From NCBI RefSeq assembly GCF_003472385.1, contig NZ_QRLV01000010.1:15145-79144 (forward strand): a stretch of 64,000 nucleotides of DNA. Reading direction: 5' to 3'. Each line of letters starts with the position of its first letter. Position 1 is the first letter of the stretch. The notes below the pieces were generated by a model. It worked only from the letters and a program-made list of their open reading frames with translations, was not told the origin of the DNA and ran no database searches. This document shows positions 19,945-27,694 of this stretch, piece after piece. The position numbers and the translations under genes are program-made. The DNA comes from Sutterella sp. AM11-39 (lineage in GTDB: Bacteria > Pseudomonadota > Gammaproteobacteria > Burkholderiales > Burkholderiaceae_F).

Positions 19945-21462
19945 TTAAGAAACGTTGTTTTGCAGCGTGAATTCCATACCGACGCGTGCCCAGACCAGAG
20001 ACTCTTGCTCGAGCAGATAGCCGGTAAGCGGATGGCGCGAGAGCCACTGCGGATCAACCCAGAGTCGGAAAGCGGTCTTGCGGGTGTGCGCAACGCGTTC
20101 GAGCTTGATTTCGGGCAGTCGCAGCGTACGGCGGGCATGGGCGAAGATCACGGCCAGACGAAGCGACAGAAGCATGTTGACGAAGGTCGGATCCTGCAGG
20201 GCGCTTTCGACCTTTTTGAGGTTGCCTCGCTGACCGAGCACAAGCGTGCTCATCTGCGTCTGATCGTAGCGGGAGAACCCGGGCAGATCGGAATTCATCA
20301 GGATGTACTGGCTGTGCTTATGGTAACCGCTCGGACTGATCACGCGGCCGGTTTCGTGCAGCATGGAGGCCCACTGCAACAGCTTGCGGCAGTCGTGCGT
20401 CTGCTGATCGTCGGGGTTGAGAGCTACGAAGAACTTGTCGGCAAGCGCGGCCACGCGGGCGGCCTGCTGCTTGTCGATGCTCGAGCGCTTGATGAGCGCT
20501 GTGACCGTACTGTCACGCGTGTCGCGCTGTTCCTGTCTGCCGAGCATGTCGTAGAGAAGTCCCACGCGCAACGCACCGGAAGCCGGGCGCATTTCCTTGA
20601 TCTTGAAGGTGTCGAACACAGCCGAGAGAACGGCCAGGCCGCCGGCGATCACTTCGCGGCGGTCTTCTTTGAGACCCGGGAAGTTGATCTTGCGTATGTC
20701 GCCCGCTTCAACGAGCTCTTTGCGCATGACCTTCAGGAGAGCCGGCGTAACTACGCCGTTGGTCAGGCCCGAGGCGTGACCGATGTCGGCGACGGCGCCG
20801 ATCGTGCCGGCGCTGCCGTAGGCGGCGTCCCAGTTGCGGAAGGAGAATTCCTGATGGGCTTCTTCAAATTCGGCCTGAGCCGAGAGCTGAGCCTGCTTGA
20901 GAGCGTTGGCGGTGATTTTCCCGTCCGGAAAATAGGCGCGGGACGTGTTCACGCAACCCACATGAAACGATTCGCATTCTTTGGCGATGAAGCCGCACCC
21001 GATGATCAGTTCGGTTGAAGCGCCGCCGATGTCCACCACCAGGCGCTTTTCGCTGGAGGGAGGAAGTGTGTGGGCACAACCCGAAAAGACGAGACGGGCT
21101 TCTTCACGGCCGGCGATGATTTCGATGGGGTGCCCGAGAGCTTCTTCGGCTCGCGGCAGGAAGTCGGCAGAGTTCGTTGCAACGCGCAGCGCCTGCGTGC
21201 CGACGGCACGAATGTTCTGCGGATCAATGCCCTCGAGCTTTTCACGGAAACGGCGTAGCGCCGACAGGGCACGCTCCTGAATTTCCGGCGTAAAGGCGCC
21301 GTGTTCATCAATACCGCCGGCCAGACGCACGGTTTCCTTCCAATAGCTTTCGGTCGTGATGCGGTAGTCCTCCACGCGACCGATTTCCACGCGAAAGCTG
21401 TTGCTGCCAAGGTCAACTGCGCCAAGCAAAATCGGCTGCTTGTCCTGTGCTTCACCCTTCAT
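19945..21462 (-). CDS. ppx: Exopolyphosphatase / guanosine pentaphosphate phosphohydrolase family protein
   Basis: Processively removes phosphate from polyphosphate or hydrolyses pppGpp. N-terminal ASKHA fold: AVDLGSNSFRVEIG near residue 15, VGTQALRVATN, IAGREEARLVF, DIGGASTELIIG, and GSAGTIGAVADI. A C-terminal HD-like helical region follows (LQWASMLHETGR, YHKHSQYIL), so it is the long Ppx/GppA form (505 residues). The gene sits between ftsY and ftsE, splitting the more usual ftsY-ftsE-ftsX order. ATG 21462 follows GAGAGACAACGAG. Ppx versus GppA activity cannot be settled from sequence. Confidence 0.92.
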   Translation of the reverse strand: MKGEAQDKQPILLGAVDLGSNSFRVEIGRVEDYRITTESYWKETVRLAGGIDEHGAFTPEIQERALSALRRFREKLEGIDPQNIRAVGTQALRVATNSADFLPRAEEALGHPIEIIAGREEARLVFSGCAHTLPPSSEKRLVVDIGGASTELIIGCGFIAKECESFHVGCVNTSRAYFPDGKITANALKQAQLSAQAEFEEAHQEFSFRNWDAAYGSAGTIGAVADIGHASGLTNGVVTPALLKVMRKELVEAGDIRKINFPGLKEDRREVIAGGLAVLSAVFDTFKIKEMRPASGALRVGLLYDMLGRQEQRDTRDSTVTALIKRSSIDKQQAARVAALADKFFVALNPDDQQTHDCRKLLQWASMLHETGRVISPSGYHKHSQYILMNSDLPGFSRYDQTQMSTLVLGQRGNLKKVESALQDPTFVNMLLSLRLAVIFAHARRTLRLPEIKLERVAHTRKTAFRLWVDPQWLSRHPLTGYLLEQESLVWARVGMEFTLQNNVS

Positions 21463-21508
21463 CTCGTTGTCTCTCTCAAGTATCGTTTGCTATGGGCTGG
21501 AAATTAGG

Positions 21509-22426
21509 TTAATTATCCTCGAGCTCTTCGCCGACCAGCGCGCTGGCAAAGCGCTTGGCGTCAAAAGGCTGCAGATCATCGATCGTTTCGCCTACGCCGA
21601 CGAAATAGATCGGAAGCGGCTCTTCACGCTCGGCGGTGATCGCCACCAGAACGCCGCCTTTGGCGGTGCCGTCCAATTTGGTAACGATAAGACCGGTGAG
21701 GCCGGCATATTGATCAAAAGCCTTAACCTGCGCAAGCGCATTCTGACCGTTGGTGCCGTCGACCACCAGGAGCACTTCGTGCGGTGCGCCTTCCATGGCT
21801 TTGCCCTGCGAGCGTCGAATGCGGGCAAGTTCTTCCATGAGGTTGGTCTGCGTAGGCAGGCGTCCGGCCGTATCGGCAATGACAACATCGGTGCCGCGAG
21901 CGCGGCCCGCCGAGACGGCGTCGAAAACAACAGCGGCCGGATCTCCGCCGCTTTGCGTGATCACGTCAATCTTGTTGCGTTCGCCCCAGACGGCCAGTTG
22001 TTCGCGCGCGGCGGCGCGGAAGGTGTCGGCAGCGGCAAGCAGCACTGTCTTATTCTGAGCGGCAAGCCACTTTGCGATTTTCCCGATCGTAGTGGTTTTG
22101 CCTGCACCATTGACGCCGGCCATCATGATCACCAACGGCTTGGCCGCATCCAGATTCATGGGTTTCTGCGCCGGAAGCAGGATGCGTTCGATTTCATCGC
22201 GCAATGCTGCACGCACTTCCTCGCGCGTTTTGAGGCCCTTGAGCTTCACCGTATCGCGCAAACGCTGTAGGATGACGGACGTAGGCTTGTAGCCAATGTC
22301 GGCGGCAATCAGCGTTTCTTCGAGCGATTCAAAAAATTCTTCATCGACAACCCCGCCCGAAAACAGGCCGACGAGGTTGACGCGGGTTCGGGCAAGCCCG
22401 CTTTTTAAGCGTGAAAAAAATCCCAT
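21509..22426 (-). CDS. ftsY: Signal recognition particle receptor FtsY
   Basis: GTPase that docks SRP-ribosome complexes to SecYEG at the inner membrane. 305 residues: an N-terminal helical bundle from MGFFSRLKSGLARTRVNLVG, then the SRP G domain with AGVNGAGKTTTIGKIAKW near residue 102, DTFRAAAREQL, DTAGRLPTQ, TKLDGTAKGG and IYFVGVGE. The acidic A-domain seen in E. coli is missing, as in many betaproteobacteria. The start codon (22424-22426) overlaps the start codon of divergent rsmD. The upstream extension of the open frame has no family resemblance. Confidence 0.95.
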   Translation of the reverse strand: MGFFSRLKSGLARTRVNLVGLFSGGVVDEEFFESLEETLIAADIGYKPTSVILQRLRDTVKLKGLKTREEVRAALRDEIERILLPAQKPMNLDAAKPLVIMMAGVNGAGKTTTIGKIAKWLAAQNKTVLLAAADTFRAAAREQLAVWGERNKIDVITQSGGDPAAVVFDAVSAGRARGTDVVIADTAGRLPTQTNLMEELARIRRSQGKAMEGAPHEVLLVVDGTNGQNALAQVKAFDQYAGLTGLIVTKLDGTAKGGVLVAITAEREEPLPIYFVGVGETIDDLQPFDAKRFASALVGEELEDN

Positions 22427-23087
22427 GACGAAAACCAAGAAAAAACCAGCGGCGCCCAAACGGCGCGCAGGCACCACAGCGGGCGAAAAAGTCCAACACA
22501 TTAGTTTACCAACCCGTGGTGCTGACGGCACGGTTCGCATCGTTTCCGGACGCTATAAACGAACGCCCGTGGCCGTCGGTTTGCGCGACGGACTGCGGCC
22601 AACGCCTTCGCGCGTGCGCGAGACGCTTTTCGATTGGTTGCGCCATTTTCTCGGCGATTTTTCCTCGGCGTCGTTTCTGGACATGTTCGCTGGTAGCGGG
22701 GCACTGGGGCTGGAAGCGGCAAGCAACGGCGCCGGACGCGTGGTGCTGCTGGAAAAGGATCGCCAGTCTGCGGCGTCGATTTTGGCCGTCATTGCCAAAC
22801 TGCAGGCGCAGGACACCGTGCAGTGCCTTGCTGTCGACGCGTTTGTCTGGGCGCAGCAGGTCAACGAGACTTTTGATGTGGTTTTCATCGATCCGCCTTT
22901 TGCGCTGTCGCTGCATCAGAAGGCTGTGCAGGCCGCCTTGCCGCATCTGAAGAAAGACGGATTCCTTTATCTGGAAAACGAAAGCGAGATTCCGGATGAC
23001 ATGTTGAGCAAGTGGGGACTGCAAGCCGTGCGTCGCGGCAGGGCGGGAGCCGTTTATTACCTTCTTTGCGTTCGCAGTATCGGGTAA
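22425..23087 (+). CDS. rsmD: 16S rRNA (guanine-966 N2)-methyltransferase
   Basis: Methylates G966 of 16S rRNA during small-subunit assembly. The Rossmann methyltransferase core has RIVSGRYKRTPV, RPTPSRVRETLFDWL, the SAM-binding DMFAGSGALGLEAASNGA and catalytic FIDPPFA. A basic tail of about 35 residues (TKTKKKPAAPKRRAG) precedes the usual start point. ATG 22425 lacks a clear ribosome binding site and shares bases with the ftsY start codon (CATG), so a later non-ATG start is possible. rsmD divergent from ftsY and followed by coaD is common in proteobacteria. Confidence 0.9.
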   Translation: MTKTKKKPAAPKRRAGTTAGEKVQHISLPTRGADGTVRIVSGRYKRTPVAVGLRDGLRPTPSRVRETLFDWLRHFLGDFSSASFLDMFAGSGALGLEAASNGAGRVVLLEKDRQSAASILAVIAKLQAQDTVQCLAVDAFVWAQQVNETFDVVFIDPPFALSLHQKAVQAALPHLKKDGFLYLENESEIPDDMLSKWGLQAVRRGRAGAVYYLLCVRSIG

Positions 23088-23157
23088 AATTATTTGTTTC
23101 TCATATTTTGATGAAGGAGCGCGGGTCTTTTCGGATGCGCGCTCAGCCTTAAATCGC

Positions 23158-23667
23158 ATGACGACGGCCGTCTATCCCGGAACATTTGACCCCTTTACGC
23201 TCGGGCACCTAGATGTGCTTAAACGAGCGGCGCGCCTCTTTGACCGCGTGATTCTCGCGGTGGCCGAAAGCGAAAAGAAAAAAACGCTTTTTACTTTGGA
23301 AGAGCGCATCGCCTTGGCGCAAGCCTCCTGTGAAGAGGAACAAGGGCTTGAAAACGTGACGGTGGAAGGCTTTCGCGGATTGTTGTGTGATTTTGCCAAG
23401 GCCCGCGGCGTGACCGTGTCCGTACGAGGCGCGCGTGCTGTGAGCGACTTTGAGTATGAGTTTCAGATGGCCGGCATGAATCGTACGTTGATGCCGCAGG
23501 TCGAAACGATTTTTCTGATGCCCGCCCTCGAGTGCCAATTCGTGAGCGGCAGCTTCGTTCGTGAAATCGCTGCTTTGGGTGGCGATGTCTCCGGCTTTGT
23601 GCCGCAACCCGTGCGTTGTGCTCTGCAGCAGCGCTTCGCCGAGAAAAACGCAGCCGTTAGGGATTGA
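23158..23667 (+). CDS. coaD: Pantetheine-phosphate adenylyltransferase
   Basis: Penultimate step of coenzyme A synthesis: makes dephospho-CoA from 4'-phosphopantetheine and ATP. Signature features are the N-terminal YPGTFDPFTLGHLDVLKRA with its TxGH nucleotide site, VRGARAVSDFEYEFQMAGMN, and the C-terminal SGSFVREIAALGGDVSGFV. 169 residues is standard. It lies 70 bp after rsmD on the same strand, probably cotranscribed. Confidence 0.96.
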   Translation: MTTAVYPGTFDPFTLGHLDVLKRAARLFDRVILAVAESEKKKTLFTLEERIALAQASCEEEQGLENVTVEGFRGLLCDFAKARGVTVSVRGARAVSDFEYEFQMAGMNRTLMPQVETIFLMPALECQFVSGSFVREIAALGGDVSGFVPQPVRCALQQRFAEKNAAVRD

Positions 23668-23719
23668 CTGATCCTGAGTCGAGCTGCTTGAAAACAACAA
23701 ACAACAAAGGAAACACAAA

Positions 23720-25261
23720 ATGGAACCCTATGCTGCCGAGTGGTGGTCGATTGTTCCTCCGATTGTGGCCATTGGCCTCGCGCTTCTGACCAAGGAAGTG
23801 TTCTCATCTCTGCTGGTGGGCATCTTCACTGGCACGCTCATCTACGCGGTGGGCACAGACGCCAACATCGTGATGGGCACGCTGGAGACGGCCTTTACGA
23901 TGATGGCCAAAAAGGTGGACTTCAATATTCTCATCTTCTGCTCGCTGCTGGGGGCGTTGGTCTACCTGATCAGCTTGTCGGGAGGTACGGTGGCTTATGG
24001 CAAGGCATCAACGAAGGTCATTCGCGGACGCCGTTCGTCCTTGGCTGCAACGGGAGGCTTGGGGATCGCCATCTTCATTGACGACTACTTCAACTGCCTC
24101 ACTGTCGGCACCGTCATGCGCCCGATTACGGATGTCTACAAAATCAGCCGTGCCAAACTTGCCTACATCATTGACAGCACGGCTGCACCCGTGTGCATCA
24201 TTGCTCCGATTTCTTCCTGGGCGGCTGCCGTCGGCTCTTCGCTTAAGGATACCGGTGTGTTTGAGAGCGAGCTCGGCGCCTTTGTGGCTACGATTCCGTG
24301 GAATTTCTACGCCATTTTCTCTCTTTTGCTGGTGTTCTTCCTTTGCTGTACGGACTTTGACTTCGGTCCGATGCGTCGCGCCGAAGAGCAGGCAAGCCGG
24401 CAGAGTGTTGATGTCACGGCTTCCGGAGGAACGGCTGATGAAAAGCTCAAGTACAACCCCAACGGCACGACCTGGGACATGTTGGTTCCGCTCGGCGCGC
24501 TCATCGTGTTTGCCGTGCTGGCTCTGATGTATACCGGCGGCTATTGGGGCACTGACGCCAAGTACCACACCTTCATGGCTGCCATCGGCAATTCCTCGGC
24601 TTCAATCTCGCTGGTGTTTGCTTCCTTCGGTGCACTGATGGTGGCATTGCTCATGTATGTGCCGCGCAAGCTGATGACGTTTGCCCAGTTTGCCGAAGGT
24701 TCGGTTGAAGGCATGAAGCTGATGCTGCCCGCAAACATCATCCTGATTCTGGCTTGGACGCTTTCGGGCGTTTGCCGCGATCTGCTCTCGGCGCCGCAGT
24801 TCATGCAGCATGTGGTGACCTCTTCGGGTATGGGAGCGATGTTCCTGCCCGTGATCGTCTTTGCGATCGCCGCCTTCCTGGCCTTTTCCATGGGTACTGC
24901 CTGGGGCACTTTCGGCATCCTGATTCCGATCGTGGTGCCGATTGTTGAAGTGCTCGACCCGAACCTTACGGTGGTGGTTCTGTCGGCTACGCTTGCCGGC
25001 TCGGTCTTCGGCGATCACTGCTCTCCGATTTCGGATACGACGATTCTGTCGTCTGCGGGCGCAGGCTGTGCGCACATCGAACACGTTTCGACGCAATTGC
25101 CGTATGCATTGCTGGTTGCCGGTTCGGCAGGCGTTGGCTACTTGGTGGCCGGCGTCTCGGGCGGCAGTCTGTGGATGAGCTGGCTTGCAACGGCGGTGGT
25201 GTTGTTCGGCGTGACAATTTTCCTGCATGTCAAAGAGGGACGCTCTGCGTCTAAAGCGTAA
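23720..25261 (+). CDS. NhaC-family Na+/H+ antiporter-like transporter
   Basis: Polytopic inner-membrane protein of 513 residues with about 11-12 hydrophobic segments, in the Na+/H+ antiporter family that includes NhaC, MleN and YuiF-type carriers. Diagnostic blocks are the duplicated inverted-repeat motifs: FIDDYFNCLTVGTVMRP in the N-half and GSVFGDHCSPISDTTILSS in the C-half. The substrate could be Na+/H+ or an organic acid or amino acid exchanged with cations; sequence alone does not say. A strong ribosome binding site (AAAGGAAACAC) precedes ATG 23720. It is followed by a hairpin before lptF. Confidence 0.85.
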   Translation: MEPYAAEWWSIVPPIVAIGLALLTKEVFSSLLVGIFTGTLIYAVGTDANIVMGTLETAFTMMAKKVDFNILIFCSLLGALVYLISLSGGTVAYGKASTKVIRGRRSSLAATGGLGIAIFIDDYFNCLTVGTVMRPITDVYKISRAKLAYIIDSTAAPVCIIAPISSWAAAVGSSLKDTGVFESELGAFVATIPWNFYAIFSLLLVFFLCCTDFDFGPMRRAEEQASRQSVDVTASGGTADEKLKYNPNGTTWDMLVPLGALIVFAVLALMYTGGYWGTDAKYHTFMAAIGNSSASISLVFASFGALMVALLMYVPRKLMTFAQFAEGSVEGMKLMLPANIILILAWTLSGVCRDLLSAPQFMQHVVTSSGMGAMFLPVIVFAIAAFLAFSMGTAWGTFGILIPIVVPIVEVLDPNLTVVVLSATLAGSVFGDHCSPISDTTILSSAGAGCAHIEHVSTQLPYALLVAGSAGVGYLVAGVSGGSLWMSWLATAVVLFGVTIFLHVKEGRSASKA

Positions 25262-25328
25262 CAATCCTTGCGGTCAGAGTTCGCAGAAACGCTCAGGCCG
25301 CTACAATCCCACCAAGGTTTTTGAGTAG

Positions 25329-25352
25329 CGCCCGCGACCTGGCGGGCGTTTT
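25329..25352 (+). terminator. Hairpin between the antiporter gene and lptF
   Basis: CGCCCGC (25329-25335), loop GACCTG, GCGGGCG (25342-25348), then TTTT. It ends only six bases before the lptF ATG. A possible promoter (TTCGCA, 16 bp, TACAAT at 25302-25307) lies upstream of it, so the hairpin may attenuate lptF transcription as well as end the antiporter transcript. Confidence 0.5.
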
Positions 25353-25358
25353 GAGTGC

Positions 25359-26486
25359 ATGATTTTTAATCGACTGTTGGTCAACGAATTCGCAAGCAGC
25401 GCCGGGGGTGTCTTCACGGTGCTTTTTTCGGTCGTGGTGACGATCGGGCTTGTGACCATTTTGGGCGAGGCTGCCGGAGGCAAAATTGACTCTCGCTCCG
25501 TGTTTGAGCTGATGGCCTACTCGTCGTTTACCAATCTGCCGGCATTGCTGTCGCTGTCAATCTTCATTGCCGTCCTGATGGTCATGATGCGCAGTTGGCA
25601 GGATAGCGAAATCCCCGTTTGGTTCAGTTCCGGCGGATTGAGTTTGTTGCGTTGGATCGCTCCGGTTCTGCGATTTGCCATGCCGATGATCATCTTGGTG
25701 GGCGTGATTTCGATTGCGGTGACGCCTTGGGCAAAAGATCAGATTGAGCGTACGGCGCAGCAATTCGAGCAACGCGACGATGTCAACCGCATTGCCCCCG
25801 GACGTTTTATTGAGACAATGGGCGGACGCCGCATCTTCTTCATCGAGGAGGTTAGTCCGGACGGTTCTTCGGTTAAAAATGTCTTCATGAGTGAGCAAAA
25901 CGGTGAGAGTGAAATCATCGTGCGTGCCGCTTCGGGGGAAGTACGGGCGACCGACAAAGGCGAGCGTTACGTGGTGCTCAAAAACGGCCGTCGCTACGAC
26001 ACGAGCCGAAACGGGGACGCCGCCTGGCGCGTGACCGAGTTCGACACCTACGAAATTCGCATCGGCACTCGTGCCGAACAGGCCTACATCAGCCGCGACG
26101 TGGAAACCATGACGTTTGAAAAACTTCTGGAACTGGATACGTCGCACGCCAAGGCCGAAATCGTCTGGCGCCTGTGCTGGCCTTTGGCGGCCTTCAACCT
26201 GGCGCTTCTGGCCATCCCTCTGTCCTACACCAACCCGCGCGCCGGTCGTAGCATGAGTCTGATTCTGGCCGTGCTGATCTTTATTCTGTATCTCAACGGC
26301 ATCTCGGTGGCCGAAAGCTGGATCAAGACCGAGAAGGTCAATTGGATTGCTGCGCTGGTCGGACTCAACGGCACGGTCACAATGGTGACGGCGCTACTGT
26401 TCATACGGCGCGTCTGGATGCAGCGATGGATACCGCTTGCGATTTCCGAACTGCCCTACAAGCTTCTCGGGAGGGATAAATCGTGA
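25359..26486 (+). CDS. lptF: LPS export permease LptF
   Basis: One of two membrane subunits of LptB2FG, which extracts lipopolysaccharide from the inner membrane for transport to the outer membrane. 375 residues: helices near 12-35, 52-75 and 100-120, a periplasmic beta-jellyroll domain (about 130-260, including RFIETMGGRRIFF), then three C-terminal helices. The coupling pattern RLCWPLAAFNLALLAIPLSYTNPRAGRS is typical of the YjgP/YjgQ family. The stop overlaps the GTG start of lptG. lptB is not in the window. Confidence 0.93.
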   Translation: MIFNRLLVNEFASSAGGVFTVLFSVVVTIGLVTILGEAAGGKIDSRSVFELMAYSSFTNLPALLSLSIFIAVLMVMMRSWQDSEIPVWFSSGGLSLLRWIAPVLRFAMPMIILVGVISIAVTPWAKDQIERTAQQFEQRDDVNRIAPGRFIETMGGRRIFFIEEVSPDGSSVKNVFMSEQNGESEIIVRAASGEVRATDKGERYVVLKNGRRYDTSRNGDAAWRVTEFDTYEIRIGTRAEQAYISRDVETMTFEKLLELDTSHAKAEIVWRLCWPLAAFNLALLAIPLSYTNPRAGRSMSLILAVLIFILYLNGISVAESWIKTEKVNWIAALVGLNGTVTMVTALLFIRRVWMQRWIPLAISELPYKLLGRDKS

Positions 26487-27622
26487 AGGTCCTGACCCGA
26501 CACGTTGCCAAAGAAGTTTTGATCGCCACCCTCTTTGTGCTGGTGGCGCTCGTTGCGCTCATCGCTTTTTTCGATCTGGTTAGCCAGGCTCGAAACATCG
26601 GCAATCGATACAGTATTTCGATGGCGCTTTTTTTGACGATGCTCAAGCTCCCGTCTCGCCTCTACGAAGTGATGCCGATTGCGGCTCTATTGGGCGCCGT
26701 CTACACGATGAGCCGGCTCGCCGCCAATTCCGAATTCACCATCATGCGTGTGGCGGGCCTGTCGCCCTTCCGTCTGGCGGGAATGATGACGGTGCCGGCG
26801 CTTATCTTGATTGCCATGACGTATTGCTTGGGTGAGTGGCTGACCCCTGCGGCCGACATGATGCGCAACGACATGGACAACATCCTTTTTAACCGGAAAC
26901 TTTCGGCAAGAGGTTATTCGTCGGGTGTCTGGGTGAAGGACAATGTCAAGGAGCAGCAAAACGCTGGTCAGGCGACGGTGCGCTTTGTGAACGTACACAA
27001 CCTGATTGCGGGCGAACACAGCCGCACGGGAGCCTGGCGCGTTTTTGAGTTCGACAAGGACGGCAGTCTGATTCGCGTGCTGCATGCGCCTGAAGCCAGC
27101 TACATTTCCGGCCGCGGCTGGCACCTCAAGGATGCCAAGGTCGAAACGCTCCCCAAGATTACGCACGATGAAACGCCCATGGTGGAAAAGAGTTCCGCCC
27201 GCAAGGACGTGGATTTGATGCTTCCGTCCGAAATGCGACCTGAAATTCTGGGCGTGCTGACCATTAAGCCGGAGCGCATGGGGATTTCAGATCTCTGGCA
27301 ATACATCGCGCACCTGAAGGAGACGAAGCAAACATCGGATCGCTACCAGGTGGCGCTCTGGTCGAAGGTGTTCTATCCCTTGGCCATATTCGTAATGCTG
27401 GCCGTGGCAATGCCCTTTGCGTACCTCAATACGCGATCGGGCGGCGTATCGATCAAGATCTTCGCCGGGCTGATGATCGGCATTTCGTTCTATGCGCTCA
27501 ACAACATCTTCTCTTTCCTCGGGGTCTTGAACACATGGCACCCGATGGTGGTGGCGGTGGTGCCGACAAGCGTCATGCTGATATGCGCGGCAGTAGCCCT
27601 GTGGCTGCTGGAGCGACGGTAG
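26483..27622 (+). CDS. lptG: LPS export permease LptG
   Basis: Second permease of LptB2FG. 379 residues with the same layout as LptF: N-terminal helix (EVLIATLFVLVALVALIAFF), PSRLYEVMPIAALLGAVYTMSRLA with the LptB-coupling region, a periplasmic domain from about 125 to 265, and three helices in the C-terminal third (FYPLAIFVMLAVAMPFAYLNTRSGG). It starts with GTG at 26483, overlapping the lptF TGA by 4 bp, so the two are coupled. A long hairpin follows. Confidence 0.93.
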   Translation: MKVLTRHVAKEVLIATLFVLVALVALIAFFDLVSQARNIGNRYSISMALFLTMLKLPSRLYEVMPIAALLGAVYTMSRLAANSEFTIMRVAGLSPFRLAGMMTVPALILIAMTYCLGEWLTPAADMMRNDMDNILFNRKLSARGYSSGVWVKDNVKEQQNAGQATVRFVNVHNLIAGEHSRTGAWRVFEFDKDGSLIRVLHAPEASYISGRGWHLKDAKVETLPKITHDETPMVEKSSARKDVDLMLPSEMRPEILGVLTIKPERMGISDLWQYIAHLKETKQTSDRYQVALWSKVFYPLAIFVMLAVAMPFAYLNTRSGGVSIKIFAGLMIGISFYALNNIFSFLGVLNTWHPMVVAVVPTSVMLICAAVALWLLERR

Positions 27623-27643
27623 CGGCCGCCCAACTACGAAAAG

Positions 27644-27684
27644 AAACGCTGCGAGAGCCTCTGGAGGTTTTCGTAGCGTTTTTT
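27644..27684. terminator. Bidirectional terminator between lptG and the SNF2 helicase gene
   Basis: AAACGCT (27644-27650) pairs with AGCGTTT (27675-27681), and the intervening bases pair almost completely with a few G-U pairs, giving an 18-bp stem. TTTTTT follows on the plus strand and a shorter T-rich tail on the minus strand. It serves convergent lptG and the helicase gene. Confidence 0.75.
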
Positions 27685-27694
27685 ATGGGAGCCG

